Shown here: positions 50,501-59,742 of the stretch, one piece after another | Numbering within the stretch: the first letter of the stretch is position 1 | Layout of the letters: each line of letters starts with the position of its first letter | From: Asanoa ishikariensis | GTDB lineage: Bacteria > Actinomycetota > Actinomycetes > Mycobacteriales > Micromonosporaceae | Direction of reading: 5' to 3' | Assembly (NCBI RefSeq): GCF_900107455.1 | Contig: NZ_FNQB01000003.1 | Span: 558,001 to 622,000, forward strand | Length of the DNA stretch: 64,000 bases | Program-made: the position numbers and the translations under genes | Notes under the pieces: model-generated | Seen by the model: only the letters and a program-made list of their open reading frames with translations | Told to the model about the DNA's origin: nothing | Databases searched by the model: none

Positions 50501-51762
50501 GAAGGAGCAGGTTCGCGGCCGCGGCAGCGGTCGCGTTGGCGGCCTCGGTCGCCCTGACCGGTTGCGGTCGCGACTCGGGCGGTGGGCAGGACGAGGCCAA
50601 GTCCGTCGCCGAAGGCAAGGCCAGCGGCGAGATCACGGTCTGGGCGATGGGCACCGAGGGCGAGAAGCTCGGCGAGTTCGCCAAGGAGTTCTCGGTCGAG
50701 AACCCGGACGCGAAGGTGAACGTCACCGCGGTCCCGTGGGACGCGGCGCACCAGAAGATCGCCAGCGCGATCGCGGCGAAGCAGACGCCCGACGTGTCGA
50801 TGATCGGCACGACCTGGCAGGGCGAGTTCGCCAAGACCGGCGCACTCGACCCGACGCCGCCGGACCTGATCAAGAAGGACGACTTCTTCCCCGGCGCCTG
50901 GGACACCACGATCGTCGACGGCGGCTCGTACGGCGTGCCGTGGTACGTCGAGACCCGCGGCATCTTCTACCGCAAGGACCTGGCTGCCAAGGCCGGCTTC
51001 CCCGACGGGCCGAAGACGTGGGAGGACCTCACGGCGATGGCCAAGGCCATGCAGGCCGACGGCGTACGCGAGGGTTTCCACCTCCAGCCCGGCAAGACCG
51101 GTAGCTGGCAGTCCGTGATGCCGTTCGCCTGGTCGAACGGCGCCGAGGGCGTGACCGCCGACAAGATCTCCTTCGACACGCCCGAAATGACCGAGGCGCT
51201 CGCCTACTACCAGTCCTTCTTCAAGGACAAGCTGTCCGGCACCGACCTGCCCGAGGGCGCGCTGGAGCCGGACTTCGTCAGCGGCAAGATCGGCGCGTTC
51301 ATCTCCGGGCCGTGGCACATCGGCCTGCTCCAGGAGAAGGGCGGCGCCGGGTTCGAGGACAAGTTCGCCGTCGCACAGATGCCGATGAAGAAGTCGGCCA
51401 CGTCGTTCATCGGCGGCAGCAACCTGGCCGTGTTCAAGGACGCCAAGAACCGCGACGCGGGCTGGAAGTTCGTGCAGTGGCTCAGCAAGCCCGAGGTGCA
51501 GGTCAAGTGGTACCAGGCCGTGAAGGACCTGCCGTCGGTGCAGTCGGCGTGGGACGACAGCAGCCTGTCCAGCGACCCGTACCTGGCGGTGTTCGGCAAG
51601 CAGCTCGAGGACGCCAAGGCGCCGCCGGCGATCCCGACCTGGGAGCAGATCGCGGCCTCGTTCGACCTCGAGGTCGAGAAGCTCTGCAAGTCGAACGTGG
51701 ACCCGGCCGCGGCGGCGAAGGCGATCCAGGAGAAGGCCTCCGCCATCGGAACCGGGGCCTGA
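50497..51762 (+). CDS. ABC sugar transporter substrate-binding lipoprotein
   Basis: 421 residues, ATG 50497. Lipobox VALTGCG; extracellular solute-binding protein family 1 fold: GEITVWAMGTEGEKLGEFAK, PDVSMIGTTWQGEFAKTGAL, YGVPWYVETRGIFYRKDLAA, and SGPWHIGLLQEKG. Delivers an oligosaccharide to the two permeases downstream. The ATP-hydrolysing subunit is absent, as is usual in actinobacteria that share one MsiK-type ATPase. Neighbouring glycoside hydrolases point to a beta-glucan or similar oligosaccharide. Confidence 0.93.
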   Translation: MRRSRFAAAAAVALAASVALTGCGRDSGGGQDEAKSVAEGKASGEITVWAMGTEGEKLGEFAKEFSVENPDAKVNVTAVPWDAAHQKIASAIAAKQTPDVSMIGTTWQGEFAKTGALDPTPPDLIKKDDFFPGAWDTTIVDGGSYGVPWYVETRGIFYRKDLAAKAGFPDGPKTWEDLTAMAKAMQADGVREGFHLQPGKTGSWQSVMPFAWSNGAEGVTADKISFDTPEMTEALAYYQSFFKDKLSGTDLPEGALEPDFVSGKIGAFISGPWHIGLLQEKGGAGFEDKFAVAQMPMKKSATSFIGGSNLAVFKDAKNRDAGWKFVQWLSKPEVQVKWYQAVKDLPSVQSAWDDSSLSSDPYLAVFGKQLEDAKAPPAIPTWEQIAASFDLEVEKLCKSNVDPAAAAKAIQEKASAIGTGA

Positions 51763-51763
51763 G

Positions 51764-52723
51764 ATGACCAGCGCCCCCGCGGCGACGGCGCCGGCGCGGC
51801 CGGTCGGGACCACTCCCGACCGGCCCGCCGGGTCGATCCGGCGGCGCCAGCGCCTGCGGAGGGCGCTGACCGGCTGGGCCTTCTCCGCGCCGTACACCGT
51901 GCTGTTCCTGGTCTTCATGGCCGTGCCGGTCGTCGTCTCGCTGGTGATGAGCTTCACCGACCTGCGCTCGACGGACCTGCGCAACCCGTTCGCGGTCAAC
52001 TTCGTCGGCCTCGACAACTACACCCGACTGTTCTCCGACGACCTGTTCCTGCGCTCGTCGGTCAACACGCTGGTGTTCGTCGTGATCGGCGTGCCGCTGA
52101 CCATCGTGCTGGCCCTGGCCGCCGCCACCGCGCTCAACTCCGGGCTGCTCCGCTTCCGGGCGCTGTTCCGGGTCGGCTTCTACCTGCCGGTGGTCACCAG
52201 CATCGTGGCCGTCGCGGTGGTCTGGCGGTTCCTGCTCGACCCCGAGGTGGGCCTGGTCAACAACCTGCTGCGGGTGGTCGGCGTCGACGGGCCGAGTTGG
52301 CTTTTCGACACCAAGCTGGCGCTGCCCTCGCTGATCGTGATGGCCGCCTGGCGCAACTTCGGCTTCCTCATGGTGATCTTCCTGGCCGGCCTGCAGGCCA
52401 TCCCGGGCGAGCTCTACGAGGCGGCCACGCTCGACGGCGCGAGCCGCTGGCAGCAGTTCCGCAACGTCACGCTGCCGCTGCTGCGCCCGACCCTGCTGTT
52501 CGGCGGCGTGGTCACCGGCATCGGCTATCTCCAGTTCTTCGAGGAGCCGTTCGTGATGACGCAGGGCGGGCCGCTCTCGTCCACGCTGTCGGTGTCGTAC
52601 CACATCTACAACCAGTTCGGCTTCGGCAACTACGGCTACGCGGCGGCGGCCAGCTACGTGCTCTTCATCGCGATCGTCGCGCTGTCGGTCATTCAGTTCC
52701 GCTTCCTGGGAGACCGCAAATGA
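51764..52723 (+). CDS. ABC sugar transporter permease (MalF/UgpA-type)
   Basis: 319 residues, ATG 51764, one base after the binding-protein stop. Six membrane helices after an Ala/Pro-rich cytosolic leader; the inner-membrane coupling motif reads YEAATLDGASRWQQFRNVTL. Forms the membrane pair with the following permease. Confidence 0.93.
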   Translation: MTSAPAATAPARPVGTTPDRPAGSIRRRQRLRRALTGWAFSAPYTVLFLVFMAVPVVVSLVMSFTDLRSTDLRNPFAVNFVGLDNYTRLFSDDLFLRSSVNTLVFVVIGVPLTIVLALAAATALNSGLLRFRALFRVGFYLPVVTSIVAVAVVWRFLLDPEVGLVNNLLRVVGVDGPSWLFDTKLALPSLIVMAAWRNFGFLMVIFLAGLQAIPGELYEAATLDGASRWQQFRNVTLPLLRPTLLFGGVVTGIGYLQFFEEPFVMTQGGPLSSTLSVSYHIYNQFGFGNYGYAAAASYVLFIAIVALSVIQFRFLGDRK

Positions 52724-53568
52724 CCACACTGGACGCACGCGTCCGGCAGCGGGACCGGGCCGCCAAGGCGGTGCTCTACGCGGTCCTGACCATCGGGCTG
52801 ATCGTGGTCGTCGGACCGTTCGTGTGGATGGCGCTCTCGTCGCTCAAGCCCGAGGGTGAGATCCGCTCGGTGCCGCCGACCTGGCTGCCGGACACCTGGA
52901 CGCTGGACAACTTCCGCGACCTGTTCTCCCGGCTCGACTTCCCGCTGTTCTTCTTCAACTCGGCCCTGGTCGCCGTCGCGGTGACGGCGGGCAACCTGCT
53001 GTTCTGCTCGCTGGTCGGGTACGCGCTGGCCAAGCTGCGCTACCCCGGCAAGAAGGTGCTGTTCCTGGCCGTGCTCGGCATGCTGATGGTGCCCGGCATG
53101 GTGACCTTCGTCCCGCAGTTCGTGCTGGTCAGCAACATGGGCCTGACCAACTCGTACGCCGGCCTGATCCTGCCGTTCCTGGTCGGCCCGTTCGGCGTGT
53201 TCCTCATGCGCCAGTTCCTCCAGTCGATCCCCGACGACCTGATCGAGGCCGCCCGGGTCGACGGCGCCGGCGAGTTCCGGATCTTCTTCCGGGTCGTGCT
53301 GCCGCTGTGCCGGCCGGCGCTGGCCACGCTCGGGATCCTCACGTTCCTCGCGTCCTGGAACAACTTCCTCTGGCCCCTCGTGGTCGCCAGCACGGAGGAC
53401 AAGTACACGCTGCCGGTCGCCCTGGCGCTCTACAGCATCGGACAGAACCGCACCGACTTCGGCCTGCTGCTGGCCGGCGCCGTGGTGGTCGTGGTGCCGG
53501 TGCTGATCGTGTTCCTGCTCCTCCAGCGGCACTTCATGCGCGGCATCGCGACCACCGGACTCAAGTAA
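52720..53568 (+). CDS. ABC sugar transporter permease (MalG/UgpE-type)
   Basis: 282 residues, ATG 52720 overlapping the previous stop (ATGA). Six membrane helices, coupling motif IEAARVDGAGEFRIFFRVVL, and the MalG-like SLKPEGEIRSVPPTWLP segment after the first helix. Confidence 0.93.
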   Translation: MTTLDARVRQRDRAAKAVLYAVLTIGLIVVVGPFVWMALSSLKPEGEIRSVPPTWLPDTWTLDNFRDLFSRLDFPLFFFNSALVAVAVTAGNLLFCSLVGYALAKLRYPGKKVLFLAVLGMLMVPGMVTFVPQFVLVSNMGLTNSYAGLILPFLVGPFGVFLMRQFLQSIPDDLIEAARVDGAGEFRIFFRVVLPLCRPALATLGILTFLASWNNFLWPLVVASTEDKYTLPVALALYSIGQNRTDFGLLLAGAVVVVVPVLIVFLLLQRHFMRGIATTGLK

Positions 53569-53576
53569 GGAGACTC

Positions 53577-55115
53577 ATGCGACGCATCCTCGCCCTGATC
53601 GTCGCGCTCGCGCTGGTGCTCGTCAGCGGTTCTGCCGCTGTCGCCGCACCGGACGCGCGCGGGGCCGACCGCACGCTGACCGCCTACGCCAAGGACACCT
53701 GGCGGTCGATGGTCGCCATGACCGACCCGCGGACGGGCCTGGTCGCCGACAACATCAACGGTGACCTGAAGACCCCGTCGGCCTACACCTCGCCGACCAA
53801 CATTGGCGGCTACATGTGGTCGGCGGTGGTCGCCCGCGACCTGGGCTTCATCTCCCGCAAGGAGGCCCGGGACCGGATCGGTCTCACCCTGGACACCCTC
53901 GCGCGACTCGACCACCACGAGGCGTCCGGCATGTACTACAACTGGTACGACCCCAAGGACGGCTCCGTCGTGCGGGTCTGGCCCGAGGACGGCAACACCG
54001 TCTATCCGTTCATGTCGAGTGTGGACAACGGCTGGCTCGCGGCGGCGCTGCGCGTCGTCAAGGGCGCGGTGCCGGAGTTGAAGGGCAAGGCCGACCGGAT
54101 TCTGTCCAAGATGAACTTCGGCTTCTACTACAACCCGGCCGCCACGACGCCGTTCGGCGCCAGCGGGCTGATCGCCGGCGGCTTCTGGGACGAGGCGCCA
54201 CCCGGCTGCGCGCAGCAGCGCGACAGCGTCTGGTTCACCTGCAACCACTACGACATCACGGTGACCGAGCCGCGGATCGCCACGTACCTCGGCATCGGCG
54301 CGGGCCAGATCCCCGCCGAGGCGTACTACAACACCATGCGTACGTTGCCGGCCACCTGTGACTGGAACTGGCACGAGATGCAGCCGGTCGGCTTCGACAC
54401 GACCTACCAGGGCGTGCCGGTCTACGAGGGCGCCTACGAGTATCGCGGGATCCGGTTCGTGCCGAGCTGGGGCGGCGACATGTTCGAGGCGCTGATGCCG
54501 GACCTGTTCGTGCCCGAGGAGCGCTGGGCGCCGAACAGCTGGGGCCGCAACCATCGCGCGACGGTGGCCGGCCAGATCGAGCACGGCATGAACGACGCCG
54601 GGTACGGCTACTGGGGCTTCTCCCCCGCCAGCAACCCGAGCGGCGGGTACGCCGTCTGGGGCGTGGACGCGATGGGCATGGACACCAACGGCTACCCGTC
54701 GGACGTGGAGCAGTCGAAGTACGACGCCGGCTTCGGTGACTGCCGACCGGCCGGCCCGGAGCCCGACTACGGCGACGGCGTGGTGACACCGCACGCGGCG
54801 TTCCTGGCCCTGCCGTACGCCAAGGGCCCGGTGGTCTCGAACCTCGCGCGCTTGAAGGCGAACTTCGACAGCTATGGCCCGGGTGGCTTCTACGACGCGA
54901 TCGCGGTCGGCAGCGGCACCGTGGCCAAGCGCTACCTGTCCCTGGACCAGGCGATGATCATGGGCGCGCTCGGCAACGAGCTGTCCAACGACGTGATCCG
55001 GCGCTCGTTCGTCGACAAGCGGTTCGAGCAGCGGATCCGGCCGCTGATCGGCCAGGAGACGTTCAACATCCCGGCCGACCAGCCCCTGCCCCAGCTACGC
55101 GGGGCGGGCGCATGA
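53577..55115 (+). CDS. secreted glucoamylase-like/GH144-type glycoside hydrolase
   Basis: 512 residues, ATG 53577, AAGGAG upstream. Sec signal peptide (about 1-26, cleaved near AVAA-PD). The mature protein has the (alpha/alpha)6-type motifs of the PF10091 glucoamylase / GH144 endo-beta-1,2-glucanase group: TNIGGYMWSAVVARDLGFIS, TLARLDHHEASGMYYNWYD, SSVDNGWLAAALRVV, GYGYWGFSPASNPSGGYAVW. Would act outside the cell on a polysaccharide, producing the oligosaccharide taken up by the adjacent ABC transporter. Beta-1,2-glucan is the best guess, not shown. The stop overlaps the GH39 start (ATGA). Confidence 0.82.
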   Translation: MRRILALIVALALVLVSGSAAVAAPDARGADRTLTAYAKDTWRSMVAMTDPRTGLVADNINGDLKTPSAYTSPTNIGGYMWSAVVARDLGFISRKEARDRIGLTLDTLARLDHHEASGMYYNWYDPKDGSVVRVWPEDGNTVYPFMSSVDNGWLAAALRVVKGAVPELKGKADRILSKMNFGFYYNPAATTPFGASGLIAGGFWDEAPPGCAQQRDSVWFTCNHYDITVTEPRIATYLGIGAGQIPAEAYYNTMRTLPATCDWNWHEMQPVGFDTTYQGVPVYEGAYEYRGIRFVPSWGGDMFEALMPDLFVPEERWAPNSWGRNHRATVAGQIEHGMNDAGYGYWGFSPASNPSGGYAVWGVDAMGMDTNGYPSDVEQSKYDAGFGDCRPAGPEPDYGDGVVTPHAAFLALPYAKGPVVSNLARLKANFDSYGPGGFYDAIAVGSGTVAKRYLSLDQAMIMGALGNELSNDVIRRSFVDKRFEQRIRPLIGQETFNIPADQPLPQLRGAGA

Positions 55116-56944
55116 CGGTCGGCGACATCGCCGCGCAGGCGCGGGCACAGTGGGTCGCGATGATGGGCAGCGGCGGGGCGCAGGATCGCGCACCCGGCGA
55201 GCCCGACGCGGCCGACCTGCCCGCGCCGGCGGGGCTCACCGCGATCACCGGCCGGGGCCAGGTCACCCTGCGCTGGGAACCGGTCGAGGGCGCCATCGGG
55301 TACGCCGTGCACCGCGCCACCGCCTCCACGGGCCCGTTCACGGTCGTGGACCACGGCGGCGGTGACGTGCTCGCGGTGCCACACGGCCCGTACGCGGACA
55401 CGACCGTGGAGCCGGAACGTTCGTATTGGTATGCGGTGGCACCCCTGGCGACCGTGACGGCGATGGGTCCGCTGTGCACGCCGGTGAAGGGCGCGGCGCT
55501 CGGCGCGGCTTCGGACGTCGCACCGTTGGTACTGCGGGTCGAGGCCGCTGCTGACGCTGGCCCGCTGTCGCGGCCGTGGCGGTTCATGGTCGGGTCCGAG
55601 CACCTGTCCCACCTGCTGTCCACCGACCGCACCGGCGGCCGGGAGATCGGACCCGAGCTGCGCGCCGCGCTGGCCCGGGTGCACGACGAGCTCGGCGTGG
55701 AGACAGTGCGGGCGCACGGGATCCTGGACGACGACCTCGGCGTCTACCGCGAGGTCTCCGGTTCGCCGGCGTACGACTTCTCTGGGATCGACCAGGTCTA
55801 CGACACCGTGCTGGCACTGGGCATGCGTCCGATCGTCGAGCTCGGCTTCATGCCCCGAGACCTGGCCAGCGACCCGTCGCGCACGGTCTTCACGTACCGC
55901 GGCATCATCTCGCCGCCGAAGGACTGGGACCGTTGGGCGGCCCTGGTCCGTGCCCTGGTGAGCCATCTCGTCGACCGCTACGGCCTCGACGAGGTCCGCG
56001 ACGGCTGGGCGTTCGAGGTGTGGAACGAGGCCAACCTGTCGGTGTTCTGGTCGGGCACGCCGGCCGAGTACTGGCGGCTCTACGAGCTGGCCGCCCGCGC
56101 CGTCAAGGACGTCGACCCGGGCCTGCGGGTCGGTGGCCCGGCCACGGCCGCGGTCGGCTGGGTCGACCGGCAGCTCGAGGTCGACGCGCCGGTCGACTTC
56201 GTCTCCACGCACATCTACGGCAGCCCACCGCTCGACCTGCGTGGCATCACGGGCGACCGGCCGCTGTGGTGGACCGAGTGGGGCGTCACGGCGACCCACG
56301 GCAACGAGGTCAACGACACGGTCTTCGCCGCCACGTTCCTGCTGCGCGGAATGCGCTCGGCCGCGGGCCGCATCGAGTCGCTGGCGCCGTGGGTGGCCTC
56401 GGACCACTTCGAGGAACTGGGCCGCCCACCGCGCTTCCTGCACGGCGGTTTCGGGCTGCTGACGGTCGGCAACCTGGCCAAACCGAAGTTCTGGGCGCTG
56501 TGGCTGGCCCAGCGACTCGGCGACACCGCGGTGCCGGCCCGGCTGTCGGGCGACGGCGCGGACAGCCTGGTCGAGACCTGGACCGCCCGGGGTGCCGACG
56601 GCACGGTGGGCGCCCTGGTCTGGAACGGCACGCTGGACCATTCGAAGCGTGACGGCGACAAGTCCCTGGACCGCACGGTGATGATCCGCTTCGAAGGCCT
56701 GACCGCAGGCCGCTACGAGGCCCGCCAGTGGCGGGTGGACGCGGACCACGGCAACGTGGCGGCCCGCTGGCAGTCGATGGGCGGCGGCGACTGGCCGTCC
56801 GAGGCGCAGTGGGCCGAACTGGCGACGAACGACGTGCTGCCAGAGACGATGTCCATCGTGGAGGCCGAGGGCGGGGCGGTCGAGCTGACAGTCGACCTGC
56901 CGAACCCGTCGATCGCGTACGTCGAGCTGAAGGCGGCCGGCTAA
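55112..56944 (+). CDS. GH39-type glycoside hydrolase with N-terminal FN3-like domain
   Basis: 610 residues, ATG 55112. Residues about 38-125 are FN3-like (PAPAGLTAITGRGQVTLRWE). The catalytic TIM barrel, about 145-500, has the GH39 acid/base Glu306 in EVWNEANLSVF and nucleophile Glu389 in LWWTEWGVTA, then SDHFEELG and a beta-sandwich tail. No signal peptide, so it probably cleaves the imported oligosaccharide in the cytosol; GH39 enzymes are beta-xylosidases or related retaining enzymes. Last gene of the LacI-controlled operon. Confidence 0.85.
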   Translation: MTVGDIAAQARAQWVAMMGSGGAQDRAPGEPDAADLPAPAGLTAITGRGQVTLRWEPVEGAIGYAVHRATASTGPFTVVDHGGGDVLAVPHGPYADTTVEPERSYWYAVAPLATVTAMGPLCTPVKGAALGAASDVAPLVLRVEAAADAGPLSRPWRFMVGSEHLSHLLSTDRTGGREIGPELRAALARVHDELGVETVRAHGILDDDLGVYREVSGSPAYDFSGIDQVYDTVLALGMRPIVELGFMPRDLASDPSRTVFTYRGIISPPKDWDRWAALVRALVSHLVDRYGLDEVRDGWAFEVWNEANLSVFWSGTPAEYWRLYELAARAVKDVDPGLRVGGPATAAVGWVDRQLEVDAPVDFVSTHIYGSPPLDLRGITGDRPLWWTEWGVTATHGNEVNDTVFAATFLLRGMRSAAGRIESLAPWVASDHFEELGRPPRFLHGGFGLLTVGNLAKPKFWALWLAQRLGDTAVPARLSGDGADSLVETWTARGADGTVGALVWNGTLDHSKRDGDKSLDRTVMIRFEGLTAGRYEARQWRVDADHGNVAARWQSMGGGDWPSEAQWAELATNDVLPETMSIVEAEGGAVELTVDLPNPSIAYVELKAAG

Positions 56945-56945
56945 G

Positions 56946-57006
56946 CAAGGGACCCTTGTTATCGCTTTCCGCATAGGAAGGGACCCTTGCTAACGGGGTC
57001 CCTTCC
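56946..57006. terminator. palindromic element and terminator between convergent genes
   Basis: Two AAGGGACCCTT palindromes (CAAGGGACCCTTG at 56946-56958; AAGGGACCCTT at 56978-56988) and an 11-bp stem GGAAGGGACCC (56976-56986) / GGGTCCCTTCC (56996-57006) with a nine-base loop. Located between the convergent GH39 and arylsulfotransferase-like genes. The AAGGGACCCTT unit is a recurring intergenic element of Micromonosporaceae as I recall it. Confidence 0.75.
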
Positions 57007-57011
57007 TTGCG

Positions 57012-58490
57012 TTATGCCTGCGGGACCATGGTCAGTGGGGACGAGCCGAGGACCGTGCCGGCCTGGTCGAGGGCGTCGACCACGACGAAGACCGCCGGCG
57101 CCGGGAGCGGGACGGCCGTTTCGAAGCCTGTGCGGTCGGCGGTGGTGACGGTTGTCAGGCGGTCGGGCTGGAGGCCTGAGCGCACCCGCCAGCGGGTCAC
57201 GGCGGTCGCGCCGTTCCAGCTCACGTGGACCGCTCCGCGCAGCGCGGTCGCGGTCGGCTGGTCGGTAGGCGTGCCGGACCAGTCGAACTTGTACGCCCGG
57301 TACGAGCCGTTGTCGGCCGGCAGGGCGCCGCTGGCGACCAGGGTGCCGTCGGCGGCGTACTCGGTGAAGCGGGGTTGCTGTCCCCAGCCGACCAGCGAAC
57401 CCCGGCCGGGCAACTCCTGCACCGAACCCTGGCTCGGGGCCAACAGCGCGTCCGGGTGCGCGAGCGCACGCACCAGCCGGGCGGTGCGGGCGGTCTCGTC
57501 GACGTCGAGGATCAGGCCGCGGGAGGCGTTCGAGCGGTTCGTGATGCCGGCCTCGTTGTCGAACAGGCCCAGCGTGCCGTCGGAGCGGCGCCGGGCGTCG
57601 TGCTGCCAGGCGAAACCCGCGTCCGGGCCGATCGTGAAGTCGCTCCGCTTGCCGCCCAGCCGCCAGCGGACGGCGCCCGAGCGGCGGTCGATCTTGTAGA
57701 TGGTCCAGGTGTGTCGGGCCGAGACCAGCAGCGCGCCGTCGTGGTCCACCTCGACCGAGTTGGCGTGCAGGTAGTCGTACGGGATCCGGCCGGTCGGCGA
57801 CGCGTACGACTCGTCTGGGCTGACGTGCTCCCTGGCCCGCCATTGGAACACGATCTTCCCGGTGGCGATGTCGAGCTCGTAGAGCACGCCGTCGACCAGG
57901 ACGCCGTCGGCCGGCCCGCCGTACGCGGACAGGTCGGCGGCGGCCGGCTCGTACACGAAGAAGATCGCCGTGCCCTCCGGAGTGAGGATCAGGTCGTGCT
58001 GGTCGGCGGGCACCGGTCCGGGGGCGCGGAGCCGGCGGACTTCCCGGTAGGAACGGTCGACGATCACGAACTCGCCGGCGCCGATCCCGTACCGAGGGTC
58101 GATCGTGCCCTCCCACCATGTGATCACCGGTTCGCCGCCGAGCCGCTGGACCCGCGCGTCGATCGCGATCACCCCCGGCCCGGTGACCTGGTGGAACCAG
58201 ACCGGCTGGCCGGTGCCGTCGACCAGCAGCGGTCCCCGGCCGCCGACGCCCGCCGCGGGAGTGAGGAAGACCAGGCCCGGCGCCGTCGGGCCCGTCACGG
58301 TCACGTCGACCACCGGCACGGCCAGGTCGGGGCGGGTCACGAACTGGCGAAGGGGCGCGGGAGGTGGAGGCGCGGGCTCGGTCCGGCCGGACCGGCCGAC
58401 CGCGAAGCCGCCACCACCGACCGCCGCCAGCCCCGCGCCGCCCGCGAGGAGCCGGCGCCGGGTCACCCGCGGGCGCGCGTTGTCGCTCAT
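57012..58490 (-). CDS. Tat-exported arylsulfotransferase-family (ASST-like) protein
   Basis: 492 residues, ATG 58490. Twin-arginine signal VTRRRLLAGGAGLAAVGGGG at about 9-28. The rest is a six-bladed propeller of the actinobacterial arylsulfotransferase family: LLVDGTGQPVWFHQVTG, VPADQHDLILTPEGTAIFF, PYDYLHANSVEVDHDGALLV, WTIYKIDRRSGAVRWRLGGK, FAWQHDARRRSDGTLGLFDN. The His residues in DQHD, LHAN and WQHDA correspond to the conserved site; the bacterial ASST uses a covalent sulfo-His. Extracytoplasmic; sulfate acceptor unknown. Confidence 0.87.
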   Translation of the reverse strand: MSDNARPRVTRRRLLAGGAGLAAVGGGGFAVGRSGRTEPAPPPPAPLRQFVTRPDLAVPVVDVTVTGPTAPGLVFLTPAAGVGGRGPLLVDGTGQPVWFHQVTGPGVIAIDARVQRLGGEPVITWWEGTIDPRYGIGAGEFVIVDRSYREVRRLRAPGPVPADQHDLILTPEGTAIFFVYEPAAADLSAYGGPADGVLVDGVLYELDIATGKIVFQWRAREHVSPDESYASPTGRIPYDYLHANSVEVDHDGALLVSARHTWTIYKIDRRSGAVRWRLGGKRSDFTIGPDAGFAWQHDARRRSDGTLGLFDNEAGITNRSNASRGLILDVDETARTARLVRALAHPDALLAPSQGSVQELPGRGSLVGWGQQPRFTEYAADGTLVASGALPADNGSYRAYKFDWSGTPTDQPTATALRGAVHVSWNGATAVTRWRVRSGLQPDRLTTVTTADRTGFETAVPLPAPAVFVVVDALDQAGTVLGSSPLTMVPQA

Positions 58491-58617
58491 CGGGAACCAG
58501 CCTGCCGGGCACGGCTGACCGGAACTTGGGCGGAAGCTGGCCGTTGGCTGAAGAAGGGCCGGACCGCGGCCGGTACGCGTCTGGCACAGCGCGCCCCCGT
58601 GGCTTAGCGTTACCGCC

Positions 58618-58989
58618 GTGCCCACCACCGAACCGTCCGCGTTGCGGGAGCGGCTCCGCCGTACCCTCCGTGATGCCCTGCGGGCCCGCGACGCCGTGGC
58701 GGCCGGCGCGTTGCGCTCGGCGATCTCCGCGATCGACAACGCCGAGGCGGTGCCGGTCGAGCGCGACGGCCGGCTGTCGTTGAACCCACTCGGCGCGGTG
58801 GGCGTGGGCGCCGCCGAGGCCGTCCGCCGCACCCTCGACGACGACGAGATCCTGCGGATCGTCCGCGCCGAGGTCGCCGACCGGATGGCCGCGGCGTCCC
58901 AGTACGAGCGGCTCGGCCAGGTCGACGCCGCCGGCCGGATGCGCTCCGGCGCGGAGCTGTTGGCGGCGATCGCGGCGGACGCGAGGTGA
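58618..58989 (+). CDS. GatB/YqeY-domain protein
   Basis: 123 residues, GTG 58618. YqeY fold: LRERLRRTLRDALRARDAVA, ALRSAISAIDNAEAVPVERD and TLDDDEILRIVRAEVADRMA. Related to the tail of GatB that contacts tRNA, but this stand-alone protein has no assigned role. Divergent from the arylsulfotransferase-like gene. Confidence 0.85.
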   Translation: MPTTEPSALRERLRRTLRDALRARDAVAAGALRSAISAIDNAEAVPVERDGRLSLNPLGAVGVGAAEAVRRTLDDDEILRIVRAEVADRMAAASQYERLGQVDAAGRMRSGAELLAAIAADAR

Positions 58990-59034
58990 TCGGGAACCGT
59001 CCGGTCGCCGATTGCCCGCGGTAGGGAACACGCC

Positions 59035-59676
59035 GTGGAACCGGACGCGCTCGCCGCGCCCAGCCTGGTCGACCTCACCGTCGCCCGGCTGAGCCGGGAG
59101 ATCCTCAGCGGGCGGCCCGGTCCGGGCGAGAAGCTGGTCGAGGAGCAGATCACCCGGCGGTACGGGATCAGCCGGGCGCCGTTGCGCGAGGCGCTGCGGC
59201 TGCTCGCCCAGCGCGGGCTGGTCGAGCACGTGCCCCGCCGGGGCGTGCGGGTCGCGACGTTGTCGGAGCGCGACGTCCGCGAGCTCTACGACCTGCGCGA
59301 CGTGCTGGAACGGCACGTCGTGCGGACGGCCCTGCCGGCCACGCCCGACGGACTCGCCGACCTGCGCGTGGCGTTAGGGGCGATGGCGGAGGCCGCGACC
59401 GCCGGTGACCGGCTCTCCGTCGCCGAGGCACACCGGGAGTTCCACGTCGCTGTCGTCGCACTGGCGGGCAACCGGCAACTGACCGCGGCGTACGCGGCGA
59501 CGCTGGAGAAGATCCAGCTCTACATGGCGGTCAACCTGCGGCGGGAGGCCGAGACCGTGCACGCGCCCGACGGGGTCGACCGGCACGCCCGCCTGCTCGA
59601 CGCGGTGGCCGGCGGCGACCCGGCCGGCGTGCTCGCGGTGCTCGACGGGCACGGCGCCCGGTCGTATCTCGCGTAG
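59035..59676 (+). CDS. GntR-family (FCD) transcriptional regulator
   Basis: 213 residues, GTG 59035. Winged helix (VARLSREILSGRPGPGEKLV, YGISRAPLREALRLLAQRGL) and an FCD effector domain (ELYDLRDVLERHVVRTALPA; HREFHVAVVALAGNRQLTAA; HARLLDAVAGGDP) with metal-ligand-type His/Asp residues. It precedes the amidase operon on the same strand after a 66-bp spacer containing two palindromes, so it likely controls that operon and responds to a small acid. Confidence 0.92.
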   Translation: MEPDALAAPSLVDLTVARLSREILSGRPGPGEKLVEEQITRRYGISRAPLREALRLLAQRGLVEHVPRRGVRVATLSERDVRELYDLRDVLERHVVRTALPATPDGLADLRVALGAMAEAATAGDRLSVAEAHREFHVAVVALAGNRQLTAAYAATLEKIQLYMAVNLRREAETVHAPDGVDRHARLLDAVAGGDPAGVLAVLDGHGARSYLA

Positions 59677-59742
59677 GCGCCGAAACATCGATGTTACGGG
59701 ACGGCGAAGTACCCGAAAATCATTCTGTCGACAATAGACAGC
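59677..59742 (+). promoter_or_regulatory. promoter/operator region of the amidase operon
   Basis: 66-bp spacer with a perfect 12-bp palindrome AACATCGATGTT (59684-59695) and TGTCGACA (59726-59733), the second inside a CTGTC (59725-59729) / GACAG (59737-59741) dyad. GT-N2-AC agrees with the general FCD-GntR site pattern. Candidate sites for the upstream GntR regulator. Confidence 0.55.
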
